DNA of 7,821 nt from Desulfuromusa sp. (GTDB taxonomy: Bacteria; Desulfobacterota; Desulfuromonadia; Desulfuromonadales; Geopsychrobacteraceae): positions 1 to 7,821 of the forward strand of contig JAGLDI010000163.1 of NCBI GenBank assembly GCA_023145655.1, read 5' to 3'. Shown piece after piece: positions 1-6,778 of the stretch (the first letter of the stretch is position 1; every line of letters starts with the position of its first letter). A program made the position numbers and the translations under genes. The notes below the pieces were generated by a model. That model did no database searches. It saw only the letters and a list, made by a program, of their open reading frames with translations, and was not told the origin of the DNA.

Positions 1-647
1 AGAAGACTTTTTGTCTCACGAGCCAGCCAAGTTGCCGTCCCAAGCAAAATAAAACCGATGATAATAGAAGCAGAGCCATCATAGTAAGGATTACCTGTCA
101 GGTGCGTCAGAGCCACACCACCCAGGGCCACCAGCAAACCAAGCATTGCGGCAGAGTCTTCAAAAAGAACCACTATGACCGATGGATCTTTGGTCTGGTT
201 GATCGCTTTAATATAGCTGCCTTCACCCTTGCTGTGCTTAAATTCACGGAATGCAAAGAACCACGCGGCCCCTTCAAAGACCATTGCCAAACCCAGAACC
301 AGATAGTTGATCAGGGGGCTGGTTGCCGGTTGGGGGTGCAAAAGGTGGCGAATCCCTTCATATATGGAGATACCACCACCCAACGCAAATATCAGCATGG
401 CAACGATAAAACTCCAAAAATAAATTTCCTTGCCGTGGCCAAAGGGGAAGTTTTTATCGGCAGGCTGCGCCGCTTTTTTCATCCCGTAGAGCAGCAAGCC
501 CTGATTCCCGGTATCAACCAGAGAATGGATTCCCTCTGACAACATTGCCGAACTACCGGTGATAGATGCTGCAATAAATTTAGTCACTGCAATCAGGGTG
601 TTCCCTGCCAGTGCCGCATAGATCACTTTTTTTGAGCCAGTAGCCAT
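1..647 (-). CDS. Cation diffusion facilitator (CDF) family transporter, 3' end outside window
   Basis: Inner-membrane secondary transporter of the CDF family, which exports divalent metal ions such as zinc, usually against protons. The 215 visible residues start at an ATG preceded by GGGGAG at a good distance. Hydrophobic helices alternate with family motifs: an SEGIHSLVDTGNQ block near residues 37-49, with H41 and D45 as the likely helix-2 metal ligands, then FPFGHGKE at 67-74, FEDSAAMLG at 162-170 and YYDGSASIIIG at 188-198. In helix 5, D164 fits the canonical Asp, but the His/Asp expected four residues earlier is V160, with E163 beside D164. This resembles the ZnT9/SLC30A9-like branch more than YiiP or ZitB. 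The C-terminal cytoplasmic domain would lie beyond base 1. The gene follows cheA by 41 bp on the same strand with no visible terminator between them, so read-through is likely. Family is secure; the metal cannot be read from sequence. Confidence 0.9.
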   Translation of the reverse strand, partial: MATGSKKVIYAALAGNTLIAVTKFIAASITGSSAMLSEGIHSLVDTGNQGLLLYGMKKAAQPADKNFPFGHGKEIYFWSFIVAMLIFALGGGISIYEGIRHLLHPQPATSPLINYLVLGLAMVFEGAAWFFAFREFKHSKGEGSYIKAINQTKDPSVIVVLFEDSAAMLGLLVALGGVALTHLTGNPYYDGSASIIIGFILLGTATWLARETKSL

Positions 648-688
648 AATCTCCCCGTTTTCACCCTGAATAAAGAAGTGTCTCTATT

Positions 689-2518
689 TTAGCCCTGACG
701 TCGCTCAAAAAGGGTCTGTAGATCCAGCAGGAAGACAATCTGTCCATTGCCTAAAATCGTCCCGCCACTACAACCACGAATCTGATCGAATGGTGGTGGC
801 AGACGCTGGACAAAAACTTCTCGCTGCCCAACCAGCCGATCAACCACCAAGCCAACTTTGCGACCCATAACCTCGGTAATCACCAGCGGAATCGGGTTGA
901 GATTTTCCCCCTTGGGAGCTTTTAGTATTTTACGCAAAGAGAGCATCGGCAACAGTTCATCCTGATAATGAATCATCAGCTGCTTGCCACTGCTCTGAAC
1001 CTCATCCGGTGAAATTTCAATGGTTTGTACCACCCGGGCAATCGGCATCGCCAGACTGCCCCCCGCAGATTCAATAATAAGAACCCGGATAATCGCAAGA
1101 GAAAGTGGCAATTTAAGGGTTATTTGAGTCCCCTCCCCGGGGGTCGAGTCAATTGACAGGAGACCCCCAACCCGTTCCACTGCCGTTTTGACCACATCCA
1201 TTCCAACCCCGCGACCAGAGGTCTCACTGATCTTCTCAGCAGTAGAAAACCCTGGCTGACAGATCAACTGGAGCAGATCATAGTTACGCAGGGTTCTTAC
1301 TTGAAGCGGGTTTGTCAAACCGATTTCGAGTGCCCGCTGACGGATTTTTTCGGGATCAATCCCCCGCCCGTCATCGGCAACCTGCACCATCACCAGATCC
1401 CGCTCCCGCCAAGCCTTGATAGAAATGGTCCCCTGCTGTTCGATACCGTGATCAACCGCATTTCGAACCATGTGAATAAGGGGGTCAGTCAGCCCTTCAA
1501 CAATAGCCCGATCCAGTTCGATATCGGCCCCCTCTATTTGCAACTGAATCTCTTTATCCTGACTACGGGAAAGATCATGGACGGTTCGAGACAAGCGTCC
1601 AGCCAAACTTTCCAACGAAACCATCCGTACCTGTAACACCTGATGGTGAAGGTTTTTTACCAGGCGCGCCAACTGCCCCACCCCCTCATTCAGATCCTGC
1701 CAATTTGACTCTTTCAGGGCATTTTGCAACTGATAACGGTTGGTAATTAATTCTCCGGTAAGATTGATAAAATGGTCGAGTAGCTCGGTACTGACCCGTA
1801 CCGTCTTATCCATAGAACGTTTTTTAGCCGGTCGCGCCTGCTCCGGTTCATCAGGAAAAGTGATCAGCTTTAATTCACTGTATTGCTGCAGTTGCTGATG
1901 AATTTGTTGCTGCGGGAGATCACTCTCCAACCGCACCAGTAACTGATGAGAACAATCACCCTGAAGAAGGTCATCCATAGAGGGTGTTGACTCGAGAACC
2001 GGCCCCAACGTAGCCAGTGTATTTAATAACACCAAAAATCGTGGACCCGGAGTAACAACCGTCTCTTGAAGCTGCAACTGAATAAGTTGCCCCTGCCCGG
2101 ACACTGATAAAGCGACTGCGGCAATCTCTTCCCCACTGCAAGCAGAGAGCTCCGGTGACTTTGGATTGCTGGAAATAAAGCTGTCAACACTCCGTTCAGA
2201 TCTTTCATTACGGATGTCATCTAACAATAGTTCCAGTAAATCAACGGCTTCAAGAAGCCAGTCAATTTCAAATCCACTGATTCGCCCAGCTTGACGACAA
2301 TCCGCCAGATGATCTTCCAGATGATGCGCCAAACGGGTCGTTTCAGGATGTTCCATGGTTGCAGCCATCCCTTTAATAGAATGGGCGTCACGAAACAAAG
2401 CATCGATGCCATCCTGATCCACAGGATCAGAATCAAGTTGCAGCAAAAGCTCAGACATCGACTGAAGATGTTCGGCTGCCTCGATCAGAAACATTTCTCT
2501 GAACTTATCTATATCCAT
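689..2518 (-). CDS. cheA: Chemotaxis histidine kinase CheA
   Basis: Cytoplasmic hybrid-free histidine kinase that takes receptor signals via CheW, autophosphorylates and passes phosphate to CheY. The start chosen is the ATG at 2518 (MDIDKF), giving 609 residues. The reading frame is open up to 2614, but that extension overlaps cheY and is not CheA-like. Domains in order: P1 phosphotransfer at about 1-105, with phospho-acceptor H46 in DAHSIKG; a P2-like response-regulator docking domain at about 146-223; P3 dimerisation from 238 (KTVRVSTELLDHFINLTGEL); P4 ATPase with N-box HMVRNAVDHG at 349-358, G1 DDGRG at 382-386 and G2 GRGVGMD at 435-441; and P5 CheW-like domain at about 475-608. The stretch between DHGIE and the next strand is about a dozen residues shorter than in E. 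coli CheA. An AGG nine bases upstream is a modest ribosome site. It is the last chemotaxis gene, 34 bp after cheY. Confidence 0.96.
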   Translation of the reverse strand: MDIDKFREMFLIEAAEHLQSMSELLLQLDSDPVDQDGIDALFRDAHSIKGMAATMEHPETTRLAHHLEDHLADCRQAGRISGFEIDWLLEAVDLLELLLDDIRNERSERSVDSFISSNPKSPELSACSGEEIAAVALSVSGQGQLIQLQLQETVVTPGPRFLVLLNTLATLGPVLESTPSMDDLLQGDCSHQLLVRLESDLPQQQIHQQLQQYSELKLITFPDEPEQARPAKKRSMDKTVRVSTELLDHFINLTGELITNRYQLQNALKESNWQDLNEGVGQLARLVKNLHHQVLQVRMVSLESLAGRLSRTVHDLSRSQDKEIQLQIEGADIELDRAIVEGLTDPLIHMVRNAVDHGIEQQGTISIKAWRERDLVMVQVADDGRGIDPEKIRQRALEIGLTNPLQVRTLRNYDLLQLICQPGFSTAEKISETSGRGVGMDVVKTAVERVGGLLSIDSTPGEGTQITLKLPLSLAIIRVLIIESAGGSLAMPIARVVQTIEISPDEVQSSGKQLMIHYQDELLPMLSLRKILKAPKGENLNPIPLVITEVMGRKVGLVVDRLVGQREVFVQRLPPPFDQIRGCSGGTILGNGQIVFLLDLQTLFERRQG

Positions 2519-2552
2519 CAACCACGACCTGCCTGAAAAAATATGCTCCGAC

Positions 2553-2918
2553 TCATTCAGCGATAACCCGTTCAGCGACCTCAAGCACCTGTGCGCGATT
2601 AAATGGTTTGACAATAAAATCCCTGGCTCCGGCGTTGACTGCCTCCAGGATCAAATTGTTCTGCCCCAAAGCACTACAAACAATAATTTGAGCATCAGGA
2701 TAATCAGCCAGGATCCTCTTCATGGCGTCAATACCCCCCATTTCCGGCATCACGATGTCCATGATAACCAGATCAGGTTGATAGGTTTTATACTCAGCAA
2801 TGGCCTGTTCACCACGACTGGCTTCTGCAATAATTTTCCAGTTCGCCGATTCGAAAACATCTCGAAGCGTGGCACGCATAAATAGAGCATCATCGACAAT
2901 CATAACTCGCTTTGGCAA
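2553..2918 (-). CDS. cheY: Chemotaxis response regulator CheY, single receiver domain
   Basis: Single-domain receiver that accepts phosphate from CheA and, in the usual scheme, binds the flagellar switch. With the chosen start it is 121 residues, normal for CheY. The active site is complete: D9 and D10 in IVDDALFMR, phospho-acceptor D54 in VIMDIVMPEMGG, the switch residue S82 in VCSALGQ, and K104 in FIVKPF. There is no output domain. I choose the TTG at 2918 because GGGGG lies five bases upstream and the protein then begins MPKRVMIVDD, as CheY proteins do. A TTG at 2951 in the same frame would overlap cheW by 32 bp and lacks a clear ribosome site. The gene starts one base after the cheW stop, so translation is probably coupled. 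Its sequence is more like the Thermotoga/Bacillus CheY type than E. coli CheY. Whether it acts on a flagellar motor or another output cannot be told from this window. Confidence 0.93.
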   Translation of the reverse strand: MPKRVMIVDDALFMRATLRDVFESANWKIIAEASRGEQAIAEYKTYQPDLVIMDIVMPEMGGIDAMKRILADYPDAQIIVCSALGQNNLILEAVNAGARDFIVKPFNRAQVLEVAERVIAE

Positions 2919-2919
2919 T

Positions 2920-3351
2920 TCAGCCCCCGGCTTGAGTACAGAGCAGCTCAAGCTTTATCTGTAACTGATCAAGATCAAACAAACTGATCATCTTGCCGTG
3001 CCAGTTGATAACCTCATTGATATAACTTCTCTCAGTATAGTTCTCCATCTGAATATCCAAACCTGTTTCAATATTGATAACGGCCTGCACCTGGTCCACC
3101 TCTAAAGCCACCGGACCACGTTGATTCGTCAGCACAATCAACCGTTGTCCCCTTTTATCGGGGGGGAAATTAAGCAATTTCACCAGGTCAACAACCGGAA
3201 TAATCCGCCCATGAAAATTGATGGATCCAGCAACAATTTCGGGAGAACCGGGGAACGGGTAGATCTTTTGGTTTTCAACAACCTCTTGAACTTCAACTAA
3301 CTCTAGAGCATAGGTTTCATAACCAATCATGAATGGTAACAGTTGCCTCAT
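2920..3351 (-). CDS. cheW: CheW-family chemotaxis coupling protein
   Basis: Cytoplasmic adaptor that links chemoreceptors to the CheA P5 domain in signalling arrays. At 143 residues it is a single CheW domain with little else. Recognisable elements are the first beta strands ([18 protein letters not shown], residues 8-25), the [18 protein letters not shown] segment at 31-48, IIPVVDL at 50-56, and a closing [16 protein letters not shown] at 111-126. The conserved NLRG turn of classical CheW reads NFHG here, so the Arg involved in kinase and receptor contacts is replaced by H47. The ATG overlaps the TGA stop of the receptor gene (ATGA), and its own stop lies one base before cheY, so the three genes are probably translationally coupled. 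A downstream in-frame ATG at residue 8 is a possible alternative start. Family assignment is firm; the effect of the Arg-to-His change is not known. Confidence 0.92.
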   Translation of the reverse strand: MRQLLPFMIGYETYALELVEVQEVVENQKIYPFPGSPEIVAGSINFHGRIIPVVDLVKLLNFPPDKRGQRLIVLTNQRGPVALEVDQVQAVINIETGLDIQMENYTERSYINEVINWHGKMISLFDLDQLQIKLELLCTQAGG

Positions 3352-4631
3352 TGTTGCTCTTGCTCCGGGTTGATACCAAGATTGAAGCGGCTGACCGAAG
3401 TCAATAACTCATCTGCCAGGTGGGAAAGGCGCTGTGATGCAAAGGTCATCTCTTCCATTGAAGCCGTTTGCTCCTCGGTTGCTGCAGAAACCTCCTCTGT
3501 TGAGGCTGCATTATCCTCAGTAACCCGAGCAATCTCTTCAATTGCGGCAACAATCGTCTGTGCCCCCGAACTCTGTTTTTCGGTCAGATCTCGAATAGTG
3601 ACCGACTTGACTTGGGCTGCTTCGGCTTTATTGATAATTTCTTTAAATGCTCTATCGGTAATATCGACCGATTCCCGACCCGCATCGATAGATCTGACAC
3701 TCTCCTCCATCGATCGTTGCACTTTCAGACTTTGCTCACGGGTTTTCTCAACCATCCGGGTGATCTCTCCAGCCGAAACACTGGTACTATCAGCTAACTT
3801 ACTCACCTCTTCAGCAACCACCGCAAAACCATGCCCATATTCCCCTGCCCGTGCTGCTTCAATTGTTGCATTAAGAGCAAGCAAATTGGTCTTCTGTGCT
3901 ATGCCGGTGATCACATCCACAATTGTTCCGATTTTTTGTACCTGCTCGCTGAAAGAGACAAACATTGCTCCATTCTCTTCTATCTGAGTGAGCACCTTTT
4001 TCAGATTGGCCAAGGCTGTCACCGTCATCTCCTCGCCATGGCGGGCTGACAAAGTGGTTTCTTCTGCTGATAAAGAGAGTCCATTTGCCGAACTGGCAAC
4101 CAGATCAATTTGCCCGGCCATCTCCCGGATAACTTTGGAGGCACGCTCAACCATTTCAGCCTGAGTTTCCGCCCCCCGACTGATCTGTTCAACTGACCCT
4201 GCCACCTCGTGAGCAGTCGCGGTCATCTCTTCTGCTGTTGTTGCCTGAGAAAGTGATAACTCATTAACATTGAGGGAGCTGGTACGAATCTGCCCGACCA
4301 AATTACGTAAACTATTGACCACCAGATTCAAAGAATTGGAAAGATCCTCTGTTTCGTCAGAAAACAGCCCCTTGCGTAAGCGAACATTACGACTCAGATC
4401 ACCATCACTTAACCGCTCAGCCCCTTGAGTTAAAATCCTGAAATTTGCCGTAAATACCTTGGAAAATATCCAGCCAAAAATCAGACCAACCAGCAAAGCA
4501 CCAATAATGGTAATCCACTGATGTGTCCATGCCGGAATCTGTAGCTGCGGAACTAACAGGTTCAGCAGGACAACAGAGGCAACAACGAAGATAAATCCAA
4601 CAACAAATTTGTAACTGATCTCAACACGCAT
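3348..4631 (-). CDS. Methyl-accepting chemotaxis protein without periplasmic sensor domain
   Basis: Inner-membrane chemoreceptor that controls CheA through CheW and is adapted by methylation. The frame is open to 4706, but the ATG at 4631 has a strong AAGGAG six bases upstream and gives a normal start, MRVEISYKF, so I use it (427 residues). TM1 is about 8-27 and TM2 about 39-58, separated by only some 11 residues, so there is no room for a ligand-binding domain. A HAMP domain follows (about 59-110), then a long coiled-coil signalling domain whose hairpin tip spans about 243-285 ([21 protein letters not shown], then [14 protein letters not shown]). Glu/Gln-rich stretches such as [19 protein letters not shown] in the C-terminal helix look like methylation sites. 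The C-terminus ends GINPEQEQQ and has no NWETF-type pentapeptide for tethering CheR. It lies between cheR and cheW and overlaps cheW by four bases. Confidence 0.95.
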   Translation of the reverse strand: MRVEISYKFVVGFIFVVASVVLLNLLVPQLQIPAWTHQWITIIGALLVGLIFGWIFSKVFTANFRILTQGAERLSDGDLSRNVRLRKGLFSDETEDLSNSLNLVVNSLRNLVGQIRTSSLNVNELSLSQATTAEEMTATAHEVAGSVEQISRGAETQAEMVERASKVIREMAGQIDLVASSANGLSLSAEETTLSARHGEEMTVTALANLKKVLTQIEENGAMFVSFSEQVQKIGTIVDVITGIAQKTNLLALNATIEAARAGEYGHGFAVVAEEVSKLADSTSVSAGEITRMVEKTREQSLKVQRSMEESVRSIDAGRESVDITDRAFKEIINKAEAAQVKSVTIRDLTEKQSSGAQTIVAAIEEIARVTEDNAASTEEVSAATEEQTASMEEMTFASQRLSHLADELLTSVSRFNLGINPEQEQQ

Positions 4632-4637
4632 TTTCTT

Positions 4638-4643
4638 CTCCTT
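4638..4643 (-). promoter_or_regulatory. Ribosome binding site deciding the receptor start
   Basis: AAGGAG on the minus strand with a six-base spacer to the ATG at 4631. It is the best Shine-Dalgarno sequence in the cluster. It fixes the start of the receptor gene 25 codons downstream of the longest possible reading frame, which would otherwise run into the palindromic element and give a non-membrane N-terminus. Confidence 0.85.
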
Positions 4644-4696
4644 CCACTCAACCCTTCTCCATAAGGGAAAAGCTGGCCAACGGCCGGATGAGGGGG
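4644..4696. repeat. Palindromic intergenic element with three nested stems
   Basis: The cheR-receptor gap holds a sequence able to fold as a three-way junction. An outer stem pairs 4644-4650 with 4689-4695 (six of seven pairs, one mismatch). One inner hairpin is CCCTT/AAGGG (4652-4656 with 4663-4667, six-base loop). The second is GGCC-AAC-GGCC (4675-4685). It is GC-rich against an AT-rich flank (4697-4720). The layout resembles small dispersed palindromic repeats (REP/MITE-like) found between bacterial genes, but only one copy is in this window, so repetitiveness is inferred. It ends immediately upstream of the receptor's ribosome site and has no T-run typical of a terminator, so it could affect mRNA stability or the amount of receptor made. 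Confidence 0.5.
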
Positions 4697-4720
4697 AAAT
4701 ATTCAAATATAATAGAAATT

Positions 4721-5698
4721 TTATTCTGTCTGGTTAATCTCATTTACCATCACCCGCCGATAAATTCTCTCCGCAGGATCAATACACACAAACAGTTCAC
4801 GGCAGGCCGAGGTCAGCGTTTCTGCTCTACCCAGAACCAGATAGCCGCCTGGCAGCAATGCTGTTGCCAGAGTTTCGATAATTTGTTGCTGCTGTGCACG
4901 GGAAAAATAAATCAACAGATTCCGGCACAGAATTAAATTGGCTCGGTAGAATGGTCGTTCAGCCAGAATATCATGACGAAAAAATTGAACTCGCTCACGA
5001 ATCTCCTCAAGCAACTGGTATTGCTGACCGGTTTCGACAAAATATTCTGCAAGCATTTCAGCTGAAACATTCTGAACCCGCTCCGCAGGGAAAAGTCCCC
5101 GTTTAGCTCGGGTTAAAGCTTCCGGGCTCAGATCAGTTCCAACAATCGACAGTAAATCCTCTGCTTGCTGGTGTTTCTGACAGAGTAGCGCAATCGAATA
5201 GGGCTCCTCACCATTGGCACAACCAACACTCCAGATTCTCAATTTGTGTTTATGCCGACGTGAATTTTCCAGAAGTTCCGGTAATACTTGTTTTTGCAAT
5301 ACCTGAAAAACACTGCCATTACGAAAAAACTGCGAGACATGAATACTCAGTGTCGCCATGAGTTGTTCCTGTTCGCGACGGTTTTCCTTCAGCAGCTCAA
5401 TATAGGCCTCAGGCTCATTGGAACCAACCGTCCTGATCCGTGCCGCAAGGCGCCGTTTAATACAGAGAACTTTATACCCTTCCAAATGAAAATTCTGCTG
5501 CTGCCGTAATATTTCAGCGATCTGATCATAGACCGCATCATCAAGGTCTGCGCCAACAAAGGGAGACTGGTTCTGCGACCTTTGTTCCTCAATAACCTCA
5601 TGCTCCTGATAGCGGAGAGAAGCCGTTGCCGCTGCTGGGTTGTCACTATCAAGTAAAATGGTCAAAACCACCCCGCTGACAGTGATAGAGTTCCCCAC
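4721..5698 (-). CDS. cheR: Chemoreceptor methyltransferase CheR
   Basis: S-adenosylmethionine-dependent enzyme that methylates glutamates on chemoreceptors, giving sensory adaptation. In the 325-residue version, an N-terminal CheR helical domain covers about 53-140, including [11 protein letters not shown] at 117-127. The SAM-binding Rossmann domain follows, with [15 protein letters not shown] at 157-171, GTDLS at 187-191, [12 protein letters not shown] at 254-265 and [11 protein letters not shown] at 285-295. The GxxxRG-like insertion in the beta-subdomain of pentapeptide-dependent CheR appears absent ([12 protein letters not shown] at 218-229), which fits a receptor without the pentapeptide. 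The start is uncertain. GTG at 5698 overlaps thiL by 50 bp and has a weak ribosome site. TTG at 5665, preceded by GGGGTGG, would overlap by 17 bp and remove 11 residues. The first 50 or so residues are not CheR-like and look disordered. Function is secure, N-terminus is not. Confidence 0.93.
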   Translation of the reverse strand: MGNSITVSGVVLTILLDSDNPAAATASLRYQEHEVIEEQRSQNQSPFVGADLDDAVYDQIAEILRQQQNFHLEGYKVLCIKRRLAARIRTVGSNEPEAYIELLKENRREQEQLMATLSIHVSQFFRNGSVFQVLQKQVLPELLENSRRHKHKLRIWSVGCANGEEPYSIALLCQKHQQAEDLLSIVGTDLSPEALTRAKRGLFPAERVQNVSAEMLAEYFVETGQQYQLLEEIRERVQFFRHDILAERPFYRANLILCRNLLIYFSRAQQQQIIETLATALLPGGYLVLGRAETLTSACRELFVCIDPAERIYRRVMVNEINQTE

Positions 5699-6629
5699 TC
5701 TTTTGACGAACCCGCAGCCCCGGTTCCAGGCTGATTATCCCAATCTGCCTGACCGCAGACTCCAGCTCAATTTGACTATCAAGATCTTTCAAGGGGGAAG
5801 TAAAAACCAGCTCATAATCTTCACCGCCAGCAAGTGCCAGATCAATCAGGGAAAAGTTCTCACTCAAGGCGCTTTGAAACGGCTCCGAAAGGGGGATTTT
5901 AGCCAGATCAAGTTCGGCTCCCACCCCTGAAGCGGTCAAAATATGATTCAGATCCGCCAACAATCCATCAGAAACATCAAGCATTGCCGTTGCTAGCTGT
6001 CGCTTCGATAGTTCCCGTCCCAAGGCAACCTGGGGGGTTGGAGTATGAAAGCGTCCCGCCAGATAGGGATCCGGTTGTTGCCCCTCTTTCAGGAGCTGAA
6101 GGGCCAGAGCACTATCACCTAAAGAACCGGAAACATAGATGGCATCTCCATAACTAGCTCCCTCGCGGCAGATCGCTTCGGTTGTAGCAACCGTTCCCTG
6201 AACAGTCACCGAAATCAGCAATGGCCCGGGGGAACTACAGGTATCACCACCCGCCAGAACTGCGCCATGGATCTCAACCTCTGCCAGGAATCCTGAAATA
6301 AACTCTTCTACCTCCGCATCGCTCATTTCGTTGGGTCGACCAATAGCTAAAAACAATGATTGCGGAGTTCCCCCCATAGCGGCAATATCACTGATATTGA
6401 CTGCTGCAGCCTTACGTCCCAGATCGAACCAACTGCTCCAGTCCCGCCGGAAATGAACTCCCTCAATAAATAAATCGGTGCTGGTTAACAGATCTTGCCC
6501 CTCCTGCTGGGGCTGGATAGAACAATCATCACCGATTCCCATGGTGAGGTGGGAAGAGCAACCCGCCTGCCGTTGAATCCAACGGATCAATTCAAACTCT
6601 TTCAAACCAGCTTTTTTATGAACCACCAT
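5649..6629 (-). CDS. thiL: Thiamine-monophosphate kinase ThiL
   Basis: Cytoplasmic kinase that phosphorylates thiamine monophosphate to thiamine pyrophosphate, the last step in making the cofactor. The 326 residues match the usual family length, and the AIRS/PurM-like fold is covered from end to end. Motifs: GIGDDC at 31-36, STD at 50-52 followed by FIEGVHF, NISDIAAMGG at 78-87, AGGDTC at 126-131, VSGSLGDSALAL at 166-177, MLDVSDGLLADL at 216-227 and AGGEDYELVF at 267-276. The aspartates of GDD, GGDT and DVSDG are the expected magnesium and nucleotide ligands. The ATG at 6629 has AGG eight bases upstream. It is the first gene after a strong promoter, with a leader of only about 25 bases, and its 3' end overlaps cheR. 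No other thiamine gene is present, so its place here reflects operon linkage rather than a thiamine cluster. Confidence 0.96.
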   Translation of the reverse strand: MVVHKKAGLKEFELIRWIQRQAGCSSHLTMGIGDDCSIQPQQEGQDLLTSTDLFIEGVHFRRDWSSWFDLGRKAAAVNISDIAAMGGTPQSLFLAIGRPNEMSDAEVEEFISGFLAEVEIHGAVLAGGDTCSSPGPLLISVTVQGTVATTEAICREGASYGDAIYVSGSLGDSALALQLLKEGQQPDPYLAGRFHTPTPQVALGRELSKRQLATAMLDVSDGLLADLNHILTASGVGAELDLAKIPLSEPFQSALSENFSLIDLALAGGEDYELVFTSPLKDLDSQIELESAVRQIGIISLEPGLRVRQKSGELYHCQRGGFDHFT

Positions 6630-6661
6630 ATTTTTTACCTAATATTAATTTTTATACGCTA

Positions 6662-6690
6662 ATTATTATTTTTCTTTCACTTTATGTCAA
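6662..6690 (-). promoter_or_regulatory. Sigma70-type promoter for thiL and the chemotaxis operon
   Basis: On the minus strand TTGACA (6690-6685, full consensus) is followed by 17 bases and then AATAAT (6667-6662, five of six matches to TATAAT). Transcription would start near 6655, giving a leader of about 26 bases before the thiL ATG. The surrounding sequence is very AT-rich. It is the only clear promoter I found between pckA and the end of cheA, so it probably drives the whole thiL-cheR-mcp-cheW-cheY-cheA unit. Confidence 0.75.
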
Positions 6691-6711
6691 GTAAAGCCTG
6701 ACAATAAACAA

Positions 6712-6749
6712 AAAAAAGAGTGCTCAGCAGCTGCCAAGCACTCTTTTTT
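6712..6749 (-). terminator. Rho-independent terminator of pckA, symmetric
   Basis: A 13-bp perfect stem (6712-6724 with 6737-6749, core GAGTGCT/AGCACTC) encloses a 12-base loop. In pckA sense the descending arm is followed by an unbroken run of T residues. It begins about 30 bases beyond the pckA stop, as expected for an intrinsic terminator. The A-run on the other arm means it could also stop transcripts entering from the opposite strand, but no plus-strand gene is visible here. Confidence 0.9.
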
Positions 6750-6778
6750 ATTATTTTCAGGCAATAAAAATATTACAA

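Noticed and set aside
102..539. Plus-strand open frame of 145 codons
   Set aside because: It lies wholly inside the CDF transporter gene on the other strand, resembles no family, and its codons simply mirror the real gene.
2519..2614. 32-codon N-terminal extension of CheA
   Set aside because: It overlaps the cheY 3' end, is not CheA-like, and the ATG at 2518 gives a standard P1 domain start.
3343..3987. Plus-strand open frame of 214 codons rich in Ser and Ala
   Set aside because: Antisense shadow of the receptor's repetitive coiled-coil codons; no ribosome site and no recognisable domain.
4632..4706. 25-codon N-terminal extension of the receptor
   Set aside because: It is translated from the palindromic element and from the ribosome site itself; the ATG at 4631 has an ideal Shine-Dalgarno.
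6630..6778. Thiamine pyrophosphate riboswitch upstream of thiL
   Set aside because: The leader from the predicted start site is only about 26 bases and no CUGAGA-type thi-box is present on either strand of the gap.
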